A DNA stretch of 64,000 nt from Marinifilum sp965230805 (GCF_965230805.1 NZ_OZ246019.1:868001-932000), one strand, 5' to 3'. Positions 53,834 through 63,024 are shown, counted from the first letter of the stretch. Notes: a model not told the origin generated them from the letters alone. Numbers and translations are program-made.

Positions 53834-54640
53834 TTATCTCTTTTTATAATATTTCATCGCCTCGGGAAGAAATTCCTGCATGTTTTTCACACGAGTCGCA
53901 TCAGACGGATGAGTAGATAAATACTCAGGTGGTTTTTGTCCGCCAATCTCACTCATTCTTTTCCAGAATTCTACAGCTTCGGATGGATTATATCCTGCCA
54001 TAGCCATAAAGATTAGCCCCAATTTATCGGCTTCATTTTCGTGAGCTCGTGAAAATGGTAAAATCACACCAACATTTGATCCAACTCCAAAAGCAGTCAT
54101 CCATATTTGCTGTGTTTGCGCAGGTTTTTCGCTTAATGCAATTGCCAGACCTTGTCCTAAAGCTTGCATTCCCATTTGCTGACTCATTCTCTCATTTCCA
54201 TGACGAGCAACGGCGTGAGCAATCTCATGTCCCATAACCACTGCCAGGCCATCCTCAGTTTTCGTGTAAGGTAAAATTCCGGTGTAAAAAACAACTTTTC
54301 CGCCGGGCATACACCAAGCATTAGGGGTATCGTCATCTATCAAATTAAATTCCCATTTAAAATTGGCTACCCTATCCCCCATGCCATTGGCATTCATAAA
54401 TTCCTCTACCGCTTTGGCAATGCGATGTCCACAAGATTTTACCATCGCTGTCTTCGCCTTATCTGCAGACAGTTTATTTTCACTCAAAAAAGTATCATAC
54501 TGAGTAAGGCTTGTGGCTATCATTTCACTTTCGGGAAAAAGATTCATTTGCTTGCGTCCTGTAATTGGCACTGTAGCACATGCTGCCATAAACAATACAA
54601 AGCCTGTTAATGCTATGTTACGGATTTTTTTATTTGCCAT
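53834..54640 (-). CDS. M48-family zinc metalloprotease lipoprotein
   Basis: 268 residues. Lipobox F-M-A-A-C gives acylated Cys about 21, followed by A-T-V-P-I-T-G-R-K-Q-M. Zinc motif M-G-H-E-I-A-H-A and third ligand Glu in H-E-N-E-A-D-K-L-G, the OMA1/LoiP/YcaL layout; the C-terminal Y-L-S-T-H-P-S-D-A-T-R is also characteristic. It degrades damaged outer-membrane or periplasmic proteins. Start overlaps the stop of the YyaL-type gene (TAATG), so the two are co-transcribed. Confidence 0.92.
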   Translation of the reverse strand: MANKKIRNIALTGFVLFMAACATVPITGRKQMNLFPESEMIATSLTQYDTFLSENKLSADKAKTAMVKSCGHRIAKAVEEFMNANGMGDRVANFKWEFNLIDDDTPNAWCMPGGKVVFYTGILPYTKTEDGLAVVMGHEIAHAVARHGNERMSQQMGMQALGQGLAIALSEKPAQTQQIWMTAFGVGSNVGVILPFSRAHENEADKLGLIFMAMAGYNPSEAVEFWKRMSEIGGQKPPEYLSTHPSDATRVKNMQEFLPEAMKYYKKR

Positions 54641-56787
54641 TATTTTTGATTTTTAGTTTGTTCTGATAGTTCTGCTTGAAATTGTTTCAGTAATTCCTCT
54701 GCACTAGTAAGGGGAATTTTACATGTTCTATTTTTACAAAGATAAAAAGTAGTTTGATTTGGAACATAGCGATTTTTCAACAAAGGCATATCACTTTCTG
54801 TTGTGCTTCCTGCTATTATTACATTGGGCAAGAACAAAGATTCAATTTTTTGTTTCTCCTTCACAGCATTATCTCCTGTAATCACGATTTGGTAAGTTGA
54901 ATTTGTCAAGCAAAAAAACAATTGTCCCCAATTGGAATGATAGGCCTGAGATTTAACCAATCGATCTTTTACATTGGATATCATCTGCTTTGCTCTTTGC
55001 AGATAAAGCTCGTTTTCAAAATAGGTTCCCAACAAATATAAGGACTTCGCCATTGATGAATTGGATGATGGAATTACATTGTCGATCAATTCCATTTTTC
55101 TCGCAATTAAATCAGGATCTTCATCGGAAGTGTAAAAGAACATTCCGGATTTTTCATCAGAAAAGTGTTTCATTACCTTCTGTACCAGCTTGTCTGCCTT
55201 TAACAGATACTCTTCCTTAAAACCCGCTTGGTACAATGCAATGTATGCTTCAATTGTAAATGAATAATCATCTAAAAACGCATTAATTTTGGAGTTTCCA
55301 TCCTTATGGTTTCGATACAATTTCGATTCTCCTTTGAACAAATTAGCCTCGATAAAAGCCATGGCTTTTTCGGCTCTTTCGAGATATTTATATTGTCCCA
55401 AAGCTTTGTAGGCATCAACATATCCTTTTATCATTAATGCATTCCAGCTGGTAAGGCTTTTATCATCCAAACCTGGTTTAATCCTGCTTTCGCGATATTC
55501 CAAAAGCAGGTCTGAACAATGCTTCAATTTGCTCTCAAACTCCTCTTGCGACATTCCATATTTGGCAATCAATTCCAGCCTATCGGCGGATATCATTAAG
55601 ATATTACCTTCTTCCCAATTTGCTTTTTCTGTTACGCCATAAAACTCACAAAACCATTCTGAGTCCTCTTTTAGCAATTCATCTATTTCTGATTTTTCCC
55701 ACACATAAAATTTTCCTTCAACACCCTCGCTATCTGCATCCAAAGAAGAAAAGAAACCACCATTTGGCAGACTCAGCTCCCGATCGACAAATTCCAATGT
55801 TTCTTCTATCACCTTTTTAAATTCCGGAATTTTGGTCAGGCTGTAAGCGTCGGCATACAAGCTAATCAATTGAGCATTGTCGTAAAGCATTTTTTCGAAG
55901 TGTGGAACTTTCCAGATGGCATCTACCGAATACCTGGCAAATCCACCTCCAATCTGATCGTAAATTCCTCCTGCCGCCATTTTATACAGCGTAAGCACCA
56001 CATGATCCAAACTTGATTGTTCCTTAGTAGCATGGTAATATCGCAGCAAATACTGCAAGGAATTTGGAAGTGGAAACTTTGGAGCTCTTCTATCTCCTCC
56101 GTGAACAGCATCAAATTGTTTCTCCCAATCCACATAGCCTTTCCGAAGCTCATCCAAGTCAAAGCCTTTCGCTTCAGATTTACTCTCTATCAACTCATTG
56201 GATCGAACACCTTCGGAAATTTGCCTTGCCACTTTCTCTACTTTATCTTTTTCGTTCAGCCAAGCATTCTGAATTCCCTGTAATACCCTAAGCCAATCGT
56301 TTGGACGAAAATACGTTCCTCCAAAAAATGGTTTCCCATCGGGCATGGCAAAACAATTTAATGGCCACCCACCACTGCCAGTCATTAATTGCACGGCATC
56401 CATATAAATTCGATCGATATCGGGCCGTTCTTCCCTGTCAACCTTTATACAAACAAAAAAACGGTTCATGATCTTGGCAATTTCTTCATTCTCGAAACTC
56501 TCGCGTTCCATAACATGACACCAGTGACAAGCTGCATAACCAATACTTACCAAAATTACTTTATTCTCATCGTTTGCTTTTTGCAAAGCCTCTTCTCCCC
56601 AGGGATACCAATCAACCGGGTTATGCGCATGCTGCAGTAAATAGGGACTGTTCTCTTTCGACAAACGATTTGTATGTTGTGCTTTCATTTTTTTCTTATT
56701 AATCTGAGAGAAAGATTTTATAGAGAACAAACAAGTAACAATAACGAACAAGTAAATAAGCCTATATCTTTCTATCGTTTTTGACAT
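54640..56787 (-). CDS. YyaL-type thioredoxin-domain protein (DUF255)
   Basis: 715 residues. Thioredoxin-like domain with A-C-H-W-C-H (C-x-x-C) and N-S-P-Y-L-L-Q-H-A-H-N-P-V-D-W, the signature of the spermatogenesis-associated-20/YyaL family, then an (alpha/alpha)6 barrel of the glycosidase type. Unlike most family members it has an N-terminal hydrophobic signal (about 8-28, ending S-F-S-Q), predicting export; the usual cytosolic start would be the Met at about residue 34 (M-K-A-Q-H-T-N-R). Enzymatic role of the family is unknown. Its stop overlaps the start of the M48 gene. Confidence 0.9.
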   Translation of the reverse strand: MSKTIERYRLIYLFVIVTCLFSIKSFSQINKKKMKAQHTNRLSKENSPYLLQHAHNPVDWYPWGEEALQKANDENKVILVSIGYAACHWCHVMERESFENEEIAKIMNRFFVCIKVDREERPDIDRIYMDAVQLMTGSGGWPLNCFAMPDGKPFFGGTYFRPNDWLRVLQGIQNAWLNEKDKVEKVARQISEGVRSNELIESKSEAKGFDLDELRKGYVDWEKQFDAVHGGDRRAPKFPLPNSLQYLLRYYHATKEQSSLDHVVLTLYKMAAGGIYDQIGGGFARYSVDAIWKVPHFEKMLYDNAQLISLYADAYSLTKIPEFKKVIEETLEFVDRELSLPNGGFFSSLDADSEGVEGKFYVWEKSEIDELLKEDSEWFCEFYGVTEKANWEEGNILMISADRLELIAKYGMSQEEFESKLKHCSDLLLEYRESRIKPGLDDKSLTSWNALMIKGYVDAYKALGQYKYLERAEKAMAFIEANLFKGESKLYRNHKDGNSKINAFLDDYSFTIEAYIALYQAGFKEEYLLKADKLVQKVMKHFSDEKSGMFFYTSDEDPDLIARKMELIDNVIPSSNSSMAKSLYLLGTYFENELYLQRAKQMISNVKDRLVKSQAYHSNWGQLFFCLTNSTYQIVITGDNAVKEKQKIESLFLPNVIIAGSTTESDMPLLKNRYVPNQTTFYLCKNRTCKIPLTSAEELLKQFQAELSEQTKNQK

Positions 56788-56824
56788 CTATTAAAGATAG
56801 AATTTATTCTTAACAATTCTAAAT

Positions 56825-56841
56825 AACGTGAGTTCGACGTT
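56825..56841. repeat. 17-bp scar of the 267-bp element, with target duplication
   Basis: AACGTGAGTTCGACGTT, the left terminal repeat fused to the final T of the right one, flanked on both sides by AAAT (56821-56824, 56842-56845). It looks like a deletion between the inner ACGT of the left end and the outer ACGT of the right end. Confidence 0.75.
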
Positions 56842-56848
56842 AAATAAA

Positions 56849-56884
56849 AAAAGCAGCAATACCATAATGTGTACCGCTGCTTTT
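56849..56884 (-). terminator. Terminator of the hypD-hypE operon
   Basis: AAAAGCAGC / GCTGCTTTT stem with an 18-base loop and a T run on the minus strand, 20 bp past the hypE stop. Confidence 0.85.
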
Positions 56885-56904
56885 AAACCAACATTTTTTT
56901 CTTT

Positions 56905-57813
56905 TTATCCACCAAGGCTTGCTGAGATTCCAAACCCGGCAAATATTTTTTGTGCTCTTTCCAGTTCCTCTTCACTTGGCACTTCAAGATCCTCAACCAG
57001 GTATTCAGAACCTAATTTTGTGTGCTTGTGTTTTCCCACATCGTGATAAGGCAACAGATTCACTTCCTTGCGTTTCCAAGGAATTGCCGACAAGAAATCC
57101 GCCATTCTTATTATTGTTTCTTCATCAGTGTTTACGCCCTTAATAAAGGGAATGCGAATGATAAAATCGATATTGTTTTCTGCCAGGAGCTGAATATTTT
57201 GTAATATCAACTCATTGTTCACCCCAGTATATTTTTTGTGAACCTCCGACTCGAAAGCCTTAAAGTCCACCAAAAACAAATTGGTTCGTTTGGCAACCTC
57301 CAACACAATTTCAGAATTGGCAAACAAGGTGGTATCCACTACTCTGTGAATGTCCCTCTCTTTGCACTTGTCCAAAATTTCAATCAAACTTTTGTGATGC
57401 ATTAATGGCTCTCCTCCCGAGAAAGTAACACCACCTTCCGAATGATCAAAGAAAATGGTTTCTCTTTCGATGATTCTCACCAATTCCTCACCCGAGTACA
57501 CTTTACCCGACATTTCGATGGCCTTGGTAGGACATACCACCGCACACTTTCCACACAATGTACACTTTTCAATATCAGTAACTATACCTTGCTTTGTGAG
57601 CTTCAAAGCTGATTCGGGACATACCTCTATGCATTTTACAGAGCCAATGCATTTCGACTCGGCATACATTTTTTGCGCAAATGGTGATATGCTTTCAGGA
57701 TTATGGCACCATACACAAGATAAGGGACAACCTTTGAAAAAGATTGTCACCCTGATTCCCGGTCCATCGTTAATTGCGTACCTTTTAATATCAAAAATTA
57801 AAGTCTGGCTCAT
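56905..57813 (-). CDS. hypE: Glycyl-radical-enzyme activase (radical SAM), HypE type
   Basis: 302 residues. Radical-SAM motif C-P-L-S-C-V-W-C (C-x3-C-x2-C), F-S-G-G-E-P for SAM binding, and an inserted dicluster region with C-I-G-S-V-K-C-I-E-V-C-P and C-T-L-C-G-K-C-A-V-V-C-P (two ferredoxin-like clusters), typical of activases other than PflA. It installs the glycyl radical on the neighbouring enzyme in the absence of oxygen. Its ATG shares one base with the stop of hypD (TAATG), so translation is coupled. Functional name rests on the identity of the partner. Confidence 0.85.
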   Translation of the reverse strand: MSQTLIFDIKRYAINDGPGIRVTIFFKGCPLSCVWCHNPESISPFAQKMYAESKCIGSVKCIEVCPESALKLTKQGIVTDIEKCTLCGKCAVVCPTKAIEMSGKVYSGEELVRIIERETIFFDHSEGGVTFSGGEPLMHHKSLIEILDKCKERDIHRVVDTTLFANSEIVLEVAKRTNLFLVDFKAFESEVHKKYTGVNNELILQNIQLLAENNIDFIIRIPFIKGVNTDEETIIRMADFLSAIPWKRKEVNLLPYHDVGKHKHTKLGSEYLVEDLEVPSEEELERAQKIFAGFGISASLGG

Positions 57814-60254
57814 TAAAACGATTCATTTTCTGTTCTGTCGATTACTTCCTGCTGCAGATCTTCATTCATATCATTGAAATAATCACTGTATCCTGCCATT
57901 CTCACCAATAAATCCTTGTAATCTTCCGGACATTTTTGTGCTGCCAATAAAGTTGCTGTATCAACAATATTAAATTGGATATGATGCCCCCCCAACGAGA
58001 AGTAAGATCTAATTAGTTTTGCCAATTTACTGATGTCTTCTTCCCGTTTTAGCAAACTTGGTAAGAAACGCTGATTCAGTAAGGTTCCACCTGATTTTGT
58101 ATGATCTATCTTGGTAAGCGAGCGAATTACTGCTGATGGTCCATGAGTATCACATCCATGCGATGGAGATGTTCCATCAGATATCGATTTTCCTGCCAGC
58201 CTGCCATTTGGTGTGGCTCCCATTACCTTGCCAAAGTAAACATGACAAGTAGTTGACAGCATATTCAGGTGGAAAGCTTCTCCTTTTGTATTTGGTTTTC
58301 CATCAATGGCAGCCAATAAATCATTGTACACGCTTACTGCAATATCATCGGCATCATCCTCATCGTTTCCGAAGAATGGCGTATTGTTCAGAATGGTTTG
58401 ACGCAGCACCTCTTCGCCTTTAAAATTATCAGCTACAGCATCAAGAATGGTATCCATACTAAAATTCTCATCCTCAAAAACATGTTTCTTTAAAGTTGAT
58501 AAACTATCGGTAACAGTTCCCAATCCGGTACACTGAATGTAGTTGGTATTGTAACGCGGCCCGGCATTGTAATAGTCTCTGCCTTTTGCAATACAATCAT
58601 CAGTTAATACAGAAAGCAAAGGAGCTGGTGCATATTTGGCAAACATTCTGTCGATGTAATTGCTCACCCTAATTTTCTGATCGACAACAAAATTTAATTG
58701 TTTTAAAAATGCGTTGTACAACTCATTGTAGGAAGAAAAAGTCCGTGGATCACCAGTTTCGATACCCACTTTTTTGCCGGTAAGCGGATCGATTCCGTTG
58801 TTTAATGTTACTTCCAATATTTTTGGAACATTCAAATAACCAGTCAGTACATAAGCTTCCTTTCCAAAGGCTCCCACTTCGATACAGCCACTGCATCCTC
58901 CTTCACGAGCATCTTCAATGCTTTTTCCATGTCCCAACATCTCCATGATGTAAACATCCGGATTGAAAACCGAAGGATAACCATGTCCCTGTCGAATTAC
59001 ATTACAGCCAGCTTTTAGAAATCTTTCCGGAGTACGAGCACTAATATGAATTGAGCTACCCGGCTGCAAAATGTGCAAATCTTCAATAATGTCGAGCATG
59101 ATATAGGAAACCTCGCTTACACCGTCTGATCCATCTCTTCTTACCCCACCAATATTGATATTGGTAAAATCGTTATATGTGCCACTTTCGCGTGCAGTAA
59201 TACCCACTTTTGGAGGTGCCGGCTGATTGTTCACTTTAATCCAAAAACAGGAAAGCAACTCTTTGGCTGCCTCTCTGCATAGAGTCCCTTCAGCCGTTTC
59301 TTTAATGTAGAAAGGCTCCAAGTGCTGATCGAAGTGACCGGGATTCATTGCATCCCAACCATTCAGTTCAGTAATGGTTCCCAGGTGCATCCACCAATAC
59401 ATCTGAATGGCTTCCCAAAATGTTCGGGGGGCATTGGCAGGAACCCAACGACAAACCTCTGCAATTCTTAACAGCTCAGTCTTTCTTGCCTCATCGTTTT
59501 CATTTGCAGCCAATTCTTCAGCCAGTTCGGCATGACGTTCCGATAAGAGAATGGCAGCATCGCAAGAAATTGCCATTGCCTGAAGCTCCTCTAACTTATC
59601 GGTAGCTTCGGAATCGTTCATATAATCCAAACGCTTGATGTGATCCTGAATATCCTTTTTAAAATCGAGCAGTCCTTTCTGGTATATCTTTCCATCTAAA
59701 GTAGTATGTCCTGGTGCACGTTGTTCCATAAACTCGGTAAACAAGCCGGCTTCATAAGCTGCTTTCCACTCCTGTGGAACATGATTAAAAATACGTTCTC
59801 GTTGAGTTCGTCCTTCCCAATAGGGAATTACCTCTTTGGCGTAGGTATCAATATCTTCCTGCGAAATGGTGTAGCGTTGCAATTCACGAGTGTTTAGAAC
59901 AGTTAAATCATCTACGCTGTGGCAAGTCAGTTCCGGAAAAGTTGGAACCGATTTAGGTGAAGGACCACGTTCTCCAACAATCAATTCTCCATCGCCAATG
60001 TATATGGTTTTCTGCTTACAGATTTCAAAAAAGGTTTTGGCACGAAGTACAGGAATGGAGTACTTGCCATAGTTTTCTTTGTAAAATTCAGTCTCGATTA
60101 AGGCACGCTCAATGGAAAGGGATGGTTCTGTATCTACACTTATCTTTCTAAGCAGCTCAATTCTATCGTTCATGCCTGGTCTTTCTCCCTTATTTCTGTC
60201 GAAGTTACTTAAAGATTTGGCCGTTCTTTGCGGAATACTTTTATCTATTGTCAT
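57813..60254 (-). CDS. hypD: Glycyl-radical enzyme, trans-4-hydroxy-L-proline dehydratase type
   Basis: 813 residues. The glycyl-radical site is R-M-A-G-Y-S (G788) and the thiyl-radical Cys is C457 in G-C-S-G-C-I-E-V, with the base E459. Positions H183, D301, S357, D362, C457, E459, T668 and G788 lie a constant 23 residues from the active-site residues I recall for Clostridioides difficile HypD (H160, D278, S334, D339, C434, E436, T645, G765), which separates it from PFL, choline lyase and diol dehydratase. HypD dehydrates trans-4-hydroxy-L-proline to pyrroline-5-carboxylate. No proC is adjacent. It forms an operon with its activase. Oxygen sensitive; cytoplasmic. Confidence 0.82.
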   Translation of the reverse strand: MTIDKSIPQRTAKSLSNFDRNKGERPGMNDRIELLRKISVDTEPSLSIERALIETEFYKENYGKYSIPVLRAKTFFEICKQKTIYIGDGELIVGERGPSPKSVPTFPELTCHSVDDLTVLNTRELQRYTISQEDIDTYAKEVIPYWEGRTQRERIFNHVPQEWKAAYEAGLFTEFMEQRAPGHTTLDGKIYQKGLLDFKKDIQDHIKRLDYMNDSEATDKLEELQAMAISCDAAILLSERHAELAEELAANENDEARKTELLRIAEVCRWVPANAPRTFWEAIQMYWWMHLGTITELNGWDAMNPGHFDQHLEPFYIKETAEGTLCREAAKELLSCFWIKVNNQPAPPKVGITARESGTYNDFTNINIGGVRRDGSDGVSEVSYIMLDIIEDLHILQPGSSIHISARTPERFLKAGCNVIRQGHGYPSVFNPDVYIMEMLGHGKSIEDAREGGCSGCIEVGAFGKEAYVLTGYLNVPKILEVTLNNGIDPLTGKKVGIETGDPRTFSSYNELYNAFLKQLNFVVDQKIRVSNYIDRMFAKYAPAPLLSVLTDDCIAKGRDYYNAGPRYNTNYIQCTGLGTVTDSLSTLKKHVFEDENFSMDTILDAVADNFKGEEVLRQTILNNTPFFGNDEDDADDIAVSVYNDLLAAIDGKPNTKGEAFHLNMLSTTCHVYFGKVMGATPNGRLAGKSISDGTSPSHGCDTHGPSAVIRSLTKIDHTKSGGTLLNQRFLPSLLKREEDISKLAKLIRSYFSLGGHHIQFNIVDTATLLAAQKCPEDYKDLLVRMAGYSDYFNDMNEDLQQEVIDRTENESF

Positions 60255-60596
60255 TGTATTTTCTATTAATCTGTTCTACACAAAGCTTTTAGGTACTGCG
60301 TGCTATTTCCCAATCAGAAATTCAGCACTAGCAATTTAAATATAGATTGGATTGGCAATATGTATCAATACATTGCCCGGAAAGGATGAATTGTTTAGGA
60401 ATAGATGATTAAACAACTAAAAAGTCTGCGGTAACTGTATGTTAAAGTATGATTAAAGCACATGATAACATCTTTTGACTGAACCAAATTTACGAAATAT
60501 TATCATCTGAGAAACAAATAAAGTAAATTGTTAGCAATCTAAAGTTAATCTATAAACTCCTCCAAAACATTTCGGCACAATACTTGTTTTAAAAGT
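60255..60596. other. Divergent promoter region of hypD and the CIA30 gene
   Basis: About 340 bp without a gene. An imperfect inverted repeat lies at 60354-60377 (GGCAA..TGTAT / ATACA-TTGCC, with a 2-base bulge), 100 bp upstream of hypD; it could be an operator for substrate control, but this is a guess. Confidence 0.4.
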
Positions 60597-61127
60597 ATGG
60601 CAACACTATTAATTCTATTCCAGATGTTAACGAATGCTGACACAAAAGTTTTGGCCGATTTCACCAACTCTTCGAATCTATCGGATTGGTACATTGTAAA
60701 TGATGTGGTTATGGGTGGCAGGTCGGATTCGGGATTTTTCTTGAATGGTGACAGCTGTGCCGTGTTTAAAGGCTATGTTTCTCTCGAAAACAATGGAGGC
60801 TTTGCAATGGTAAAGCATATGTTTGATCCGATTGAAATCGAAAAGCATTCTAAAATCATTATGAAGATAAAGGGAGATGGCAAGCGTTATCAGATTCGAT
60901 TAAAATCACAGCTTTCTCAAGCTCATTCGCACATCAACTACTTTTCAACAACAGGCGATTGGCAAGTTATTGAGATCCCTTTCAAAGATTTCTATGCCAG
61001 TTTTAGAGGCAGACGATTAAGTTATCCAAATTTTTATGCCGCACAATTGTCGGAGCTAGCCTTTTTAATTGTCAACAAAAAAGCAGAAGATTTTAAATTA
61101 AAAATCAAGTGGATTGCCTTGAAGTAA
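60597..61127 (+). CDS. CIA30 (NDUFAF1-like) family protein
   Basis: 176 residues. A short hydrophobic start may be a signal peptide. The mature part has W-Y-I-V-N-D-V-V-M-G-G-R-S-D-S, then F-K-G-Y-V-S-L-E-N-N-G-G-F-A, G-D-G-K-R-Y and W-Q-V-I-E-I-P-F-K-D-F, the jelly-roll pattern of the CIA30 family, whose mitochondrial member aids complex I assembly. Bacterial homologues occur widely without a known role and resemble carbohydrate-binding folds. Divergent from hypD. Confidence 0.82.
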   Translation: MATLLILFQMLTNADTKVLADFTNSSNLSDWYIVNDVVMGGRSDSGFFLNGDSCAVFKGYVSLENNGGFAMVKHMFDPIEIEKHSKIIMKIKGDGKRYQIRLKSQLSQAHSHINYFSTTGDWQVIEIPFKDFYASFRGRRLSYPNFYAAQLSELAFLIVNKKAEDFKLKIKWIALK

Positions 61128-61224
61128 AATCAATTGATAATGGAAGATGGTTTTTAATATTTGTCCATTAGCGTCTGGTGAATATTAATTTTCGCTTCTC
61201 AAAAACAATCTGATAAATGGCATT

Positions 61225-61845
61225 TTACATCGGTAGATAGAAATAAATCCCCAAGCCATTGGTAAAAAGAATATTCCCATAAAGAGAATGCTCCAAAAAC
61301 ACCGCATTTAGCGACTTGTTGCGCAAATAAGTGTAAGAGAATATTAAACTTCCTACAAAAGTAAAAATCAGTGCCACCCAGTTACGGAAGATGATGTGAG
61401 CCATGGCAAAACAAAGCGCGTTAACCAGTAGCATTACCACAGGATTTGAGAATAATTTCTTGTATCGGTGATAATAGAAAGCCCTAAAAATAAATTCCTG
61501 AGTATAAGCCGACCATATGGGATAAGTCACAATTACTGCCAGCCAAATCCAGAAATTGTTACGGGGCAGGTGAAAAAACACATCGGCTCTAAATACATAA
61601 ACCCAAATGGAGGTAATGATTAAAAGAATCGAGCCTTTAAGCAGAAAGTCCTGCCACGGATAATCTCTTTTGATTCTGAAAATTTCACGATCAAATTTTT
61701 TGTCTTTGATAACAATGTAAAGACAATATAAAAAGACAAGCACAAGAGGAATTGCCTTGTGAACCGGAATCATTTCGAAATAATACAATAATGGCAAACC
61801 AATAAACAAGAACAACATTTCCGTCCACAAATACAATCTTCTCAT
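61225..61845 (-). CDS. CPBP (CAAX/Abi-like) intramembrane metalloprotease
   Basis: 206 residues with about six membrane helices. The conserved motif 1 normally E-E-x-x-x-R reads Q-E-F-I-F-R, then M-A-H in motif 2 and L-E-H-S in motif 3. The Glu to Gln change at the first position may weaken the metal site, or the second Glu may suffice. Members are prenyl-protein-protease-like or bacteriocin-immunity-like; substrate unknown. It converges with the CIA30 gene. Confidence 0.8.
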   Translation of the reverse strand: MRRLYLWTEMLFLFIGLPLLYYFEMIPVHKAIPLVLVFLYCLYIVIKDKKFDREIFRIKRDYPWQDFLLKGSILLIITSIWVYVFRADVFFHLPRNNFWIWLAVIVTYPIWSAYTQEFIFRAFYYHRYKKLFSNPVVMLLVNALCFAMAHIIFRNWVALIFTFVGSLIFSYTYLRNKSLNAVFLEHSLYGNILFTNGLGIYFYLPM

Positions 61846-62104
61846 ATCACCCCCAATTTTAAAACAGAAAACAAAAAAACAATCAGAATAAAAAGATTCT
61901 TCTTATTAAGATTCGTTCTATATAATTTACAAAAAAAGAGGCAAATTTGTTTTAAAAATGCCTCTGGAATTTAGGAATGTTATGATTTTATTGACAAACG
62001 TAAATCTGTCATAAAATTGCTACTGTTTTTGTGGATTAAATGACCATAAATCCTGATAAAAAATCATCAAATCGAGATGAAATCTGACCATTACCTGATG
62101 CGGG

Positions 62105-62467
62105 TTAAGAATTTCTTTTTTGTGCTCTTCTGGCAGCAACAATCAGTAAATATCCGGCTATAACCGGTCCGTATGCAATAATGTAATATCCTTTAACATC
62201 AAACCAATTAAAATGTGTTCCTAAGGTTGCAATTCCACCAAGAATCATTAGTGTCCAACCAATTAGTCTTAATTCTCTTGCCTTTAGTTTTCCTGATTTC
62301 TTTACTTCGCCCGAAAGAATTTTATTATCGATTTCTCTAACCACATTTTTAATGGTATCCTCTTCAATACCTTTCTCTTTCATTTCTTTTCGGATTTGAG
62401 AGAAATCCATTCCATCAATTTTCTTTTCGTGATAAAAATCGACTAAGTCATTAAAATCTTGTGCCAT
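62105..62467 (-). CDS. Small hypothetical membrane protein
   Basis: 120 residues. The first half is a charged helical region (F-N-D-L-V-D-F-Y-H-E-K-K-I-D ... I-R-K-E-M-K-E-K-G-I), the second half has two membrane helices (about 70-90 and 95-112) and a basic tail A-R-R-A-Q-K-R. The pattern soluble-helix then two-helix hairpin suggests a membrane-anchored adaptor; no family recognised. Monocistronic. Confidence 0.65.
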   Translation of the reverse strand: MAQDFNDLVDFYHEKKIDGMDFSQIRKEMKEKGIEEDTIKNVVREIDNKILSGEVKKSGKLKARELRLIGWTLMILGGIATLGTHFNWFDVKGYYIIAYGPVIAGYLLIVAARRAQKRNS

Positions 62468-62653
62468 GATTGTAGTTTTGAATGCTGCAAATCTAATCAG
62501 AGAGAAATGATTTTCAAAATCTACTTTATATAAATTGTAAAGGACTGGCAGTGCTGCGCCTCGAACGAATGTATTATTGCAAACATTCCCTTCGCCCTTA
62601 GCAATGTATAACTTTTAGCTATCATTGGTCAACTCCTGATGCCCGATGTCAAA

Positions 62654-62840
62654 GTAAATCCTGTTATTGGTACACTACGAGTTGGCATTTGCATTGTTCT
62701 ACCTGTCATTGCGTGCGTATTTCCTGCCAACTGCATCGTTCTACCTGCCAAAGGTGTCGAGAGACCTGCGAAATGCATTGCATTTATTAACAAAGAGCGT
62801 GCAGATGGTCACCCGAACGATGCGGATAGCAGGTAGAACG
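62654..62840. repeat. 21-bp array with direct and inverted units
   Basis: Six direct units of 21 bp (62654-62779), best conserved as GTTCTACCTGCCAA plus TGCAT, then a 19-bp spacer and two 21-bp units of the same family in the opposite orientation (62799-62840, ending GCAGGTAGAACG). It occupies part of the 617-bp gap between the small membrane protein and folD; nothing else was found there except the folD terminator. Confidence 0.82.
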
Positions 62841-63024
62841 AAGAAAAAAATCACTATAACAAACTAAATCTCCTAAATTTTATGAATTGTTAGATACAAG
62901 GCAATCTGCGCTCCTGTGTATTTAAAATTAACAAGTTTAGAGTATGAGATATTTATCTCAACAGCTAATAAGTGAGATTAAAAATCTCATCCTCCAAGCT
63001 CCTATGATTGCAAATCTTAGGAGC

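Noticed and set aside
57813..60254. Pyruvate formate-lyase, choline lyase or diol dehydratase
   Set aside because: The active-site set (H183, D301, S357, D362, C457, E459, T668) matches hydroxyproline dehydratase, and PFL would have two adjacent Cys.
62639..62867. Two plus-strand frames over the fifth array
   Set aside because: Products of the 21-bp repeat, with no sign of coding.
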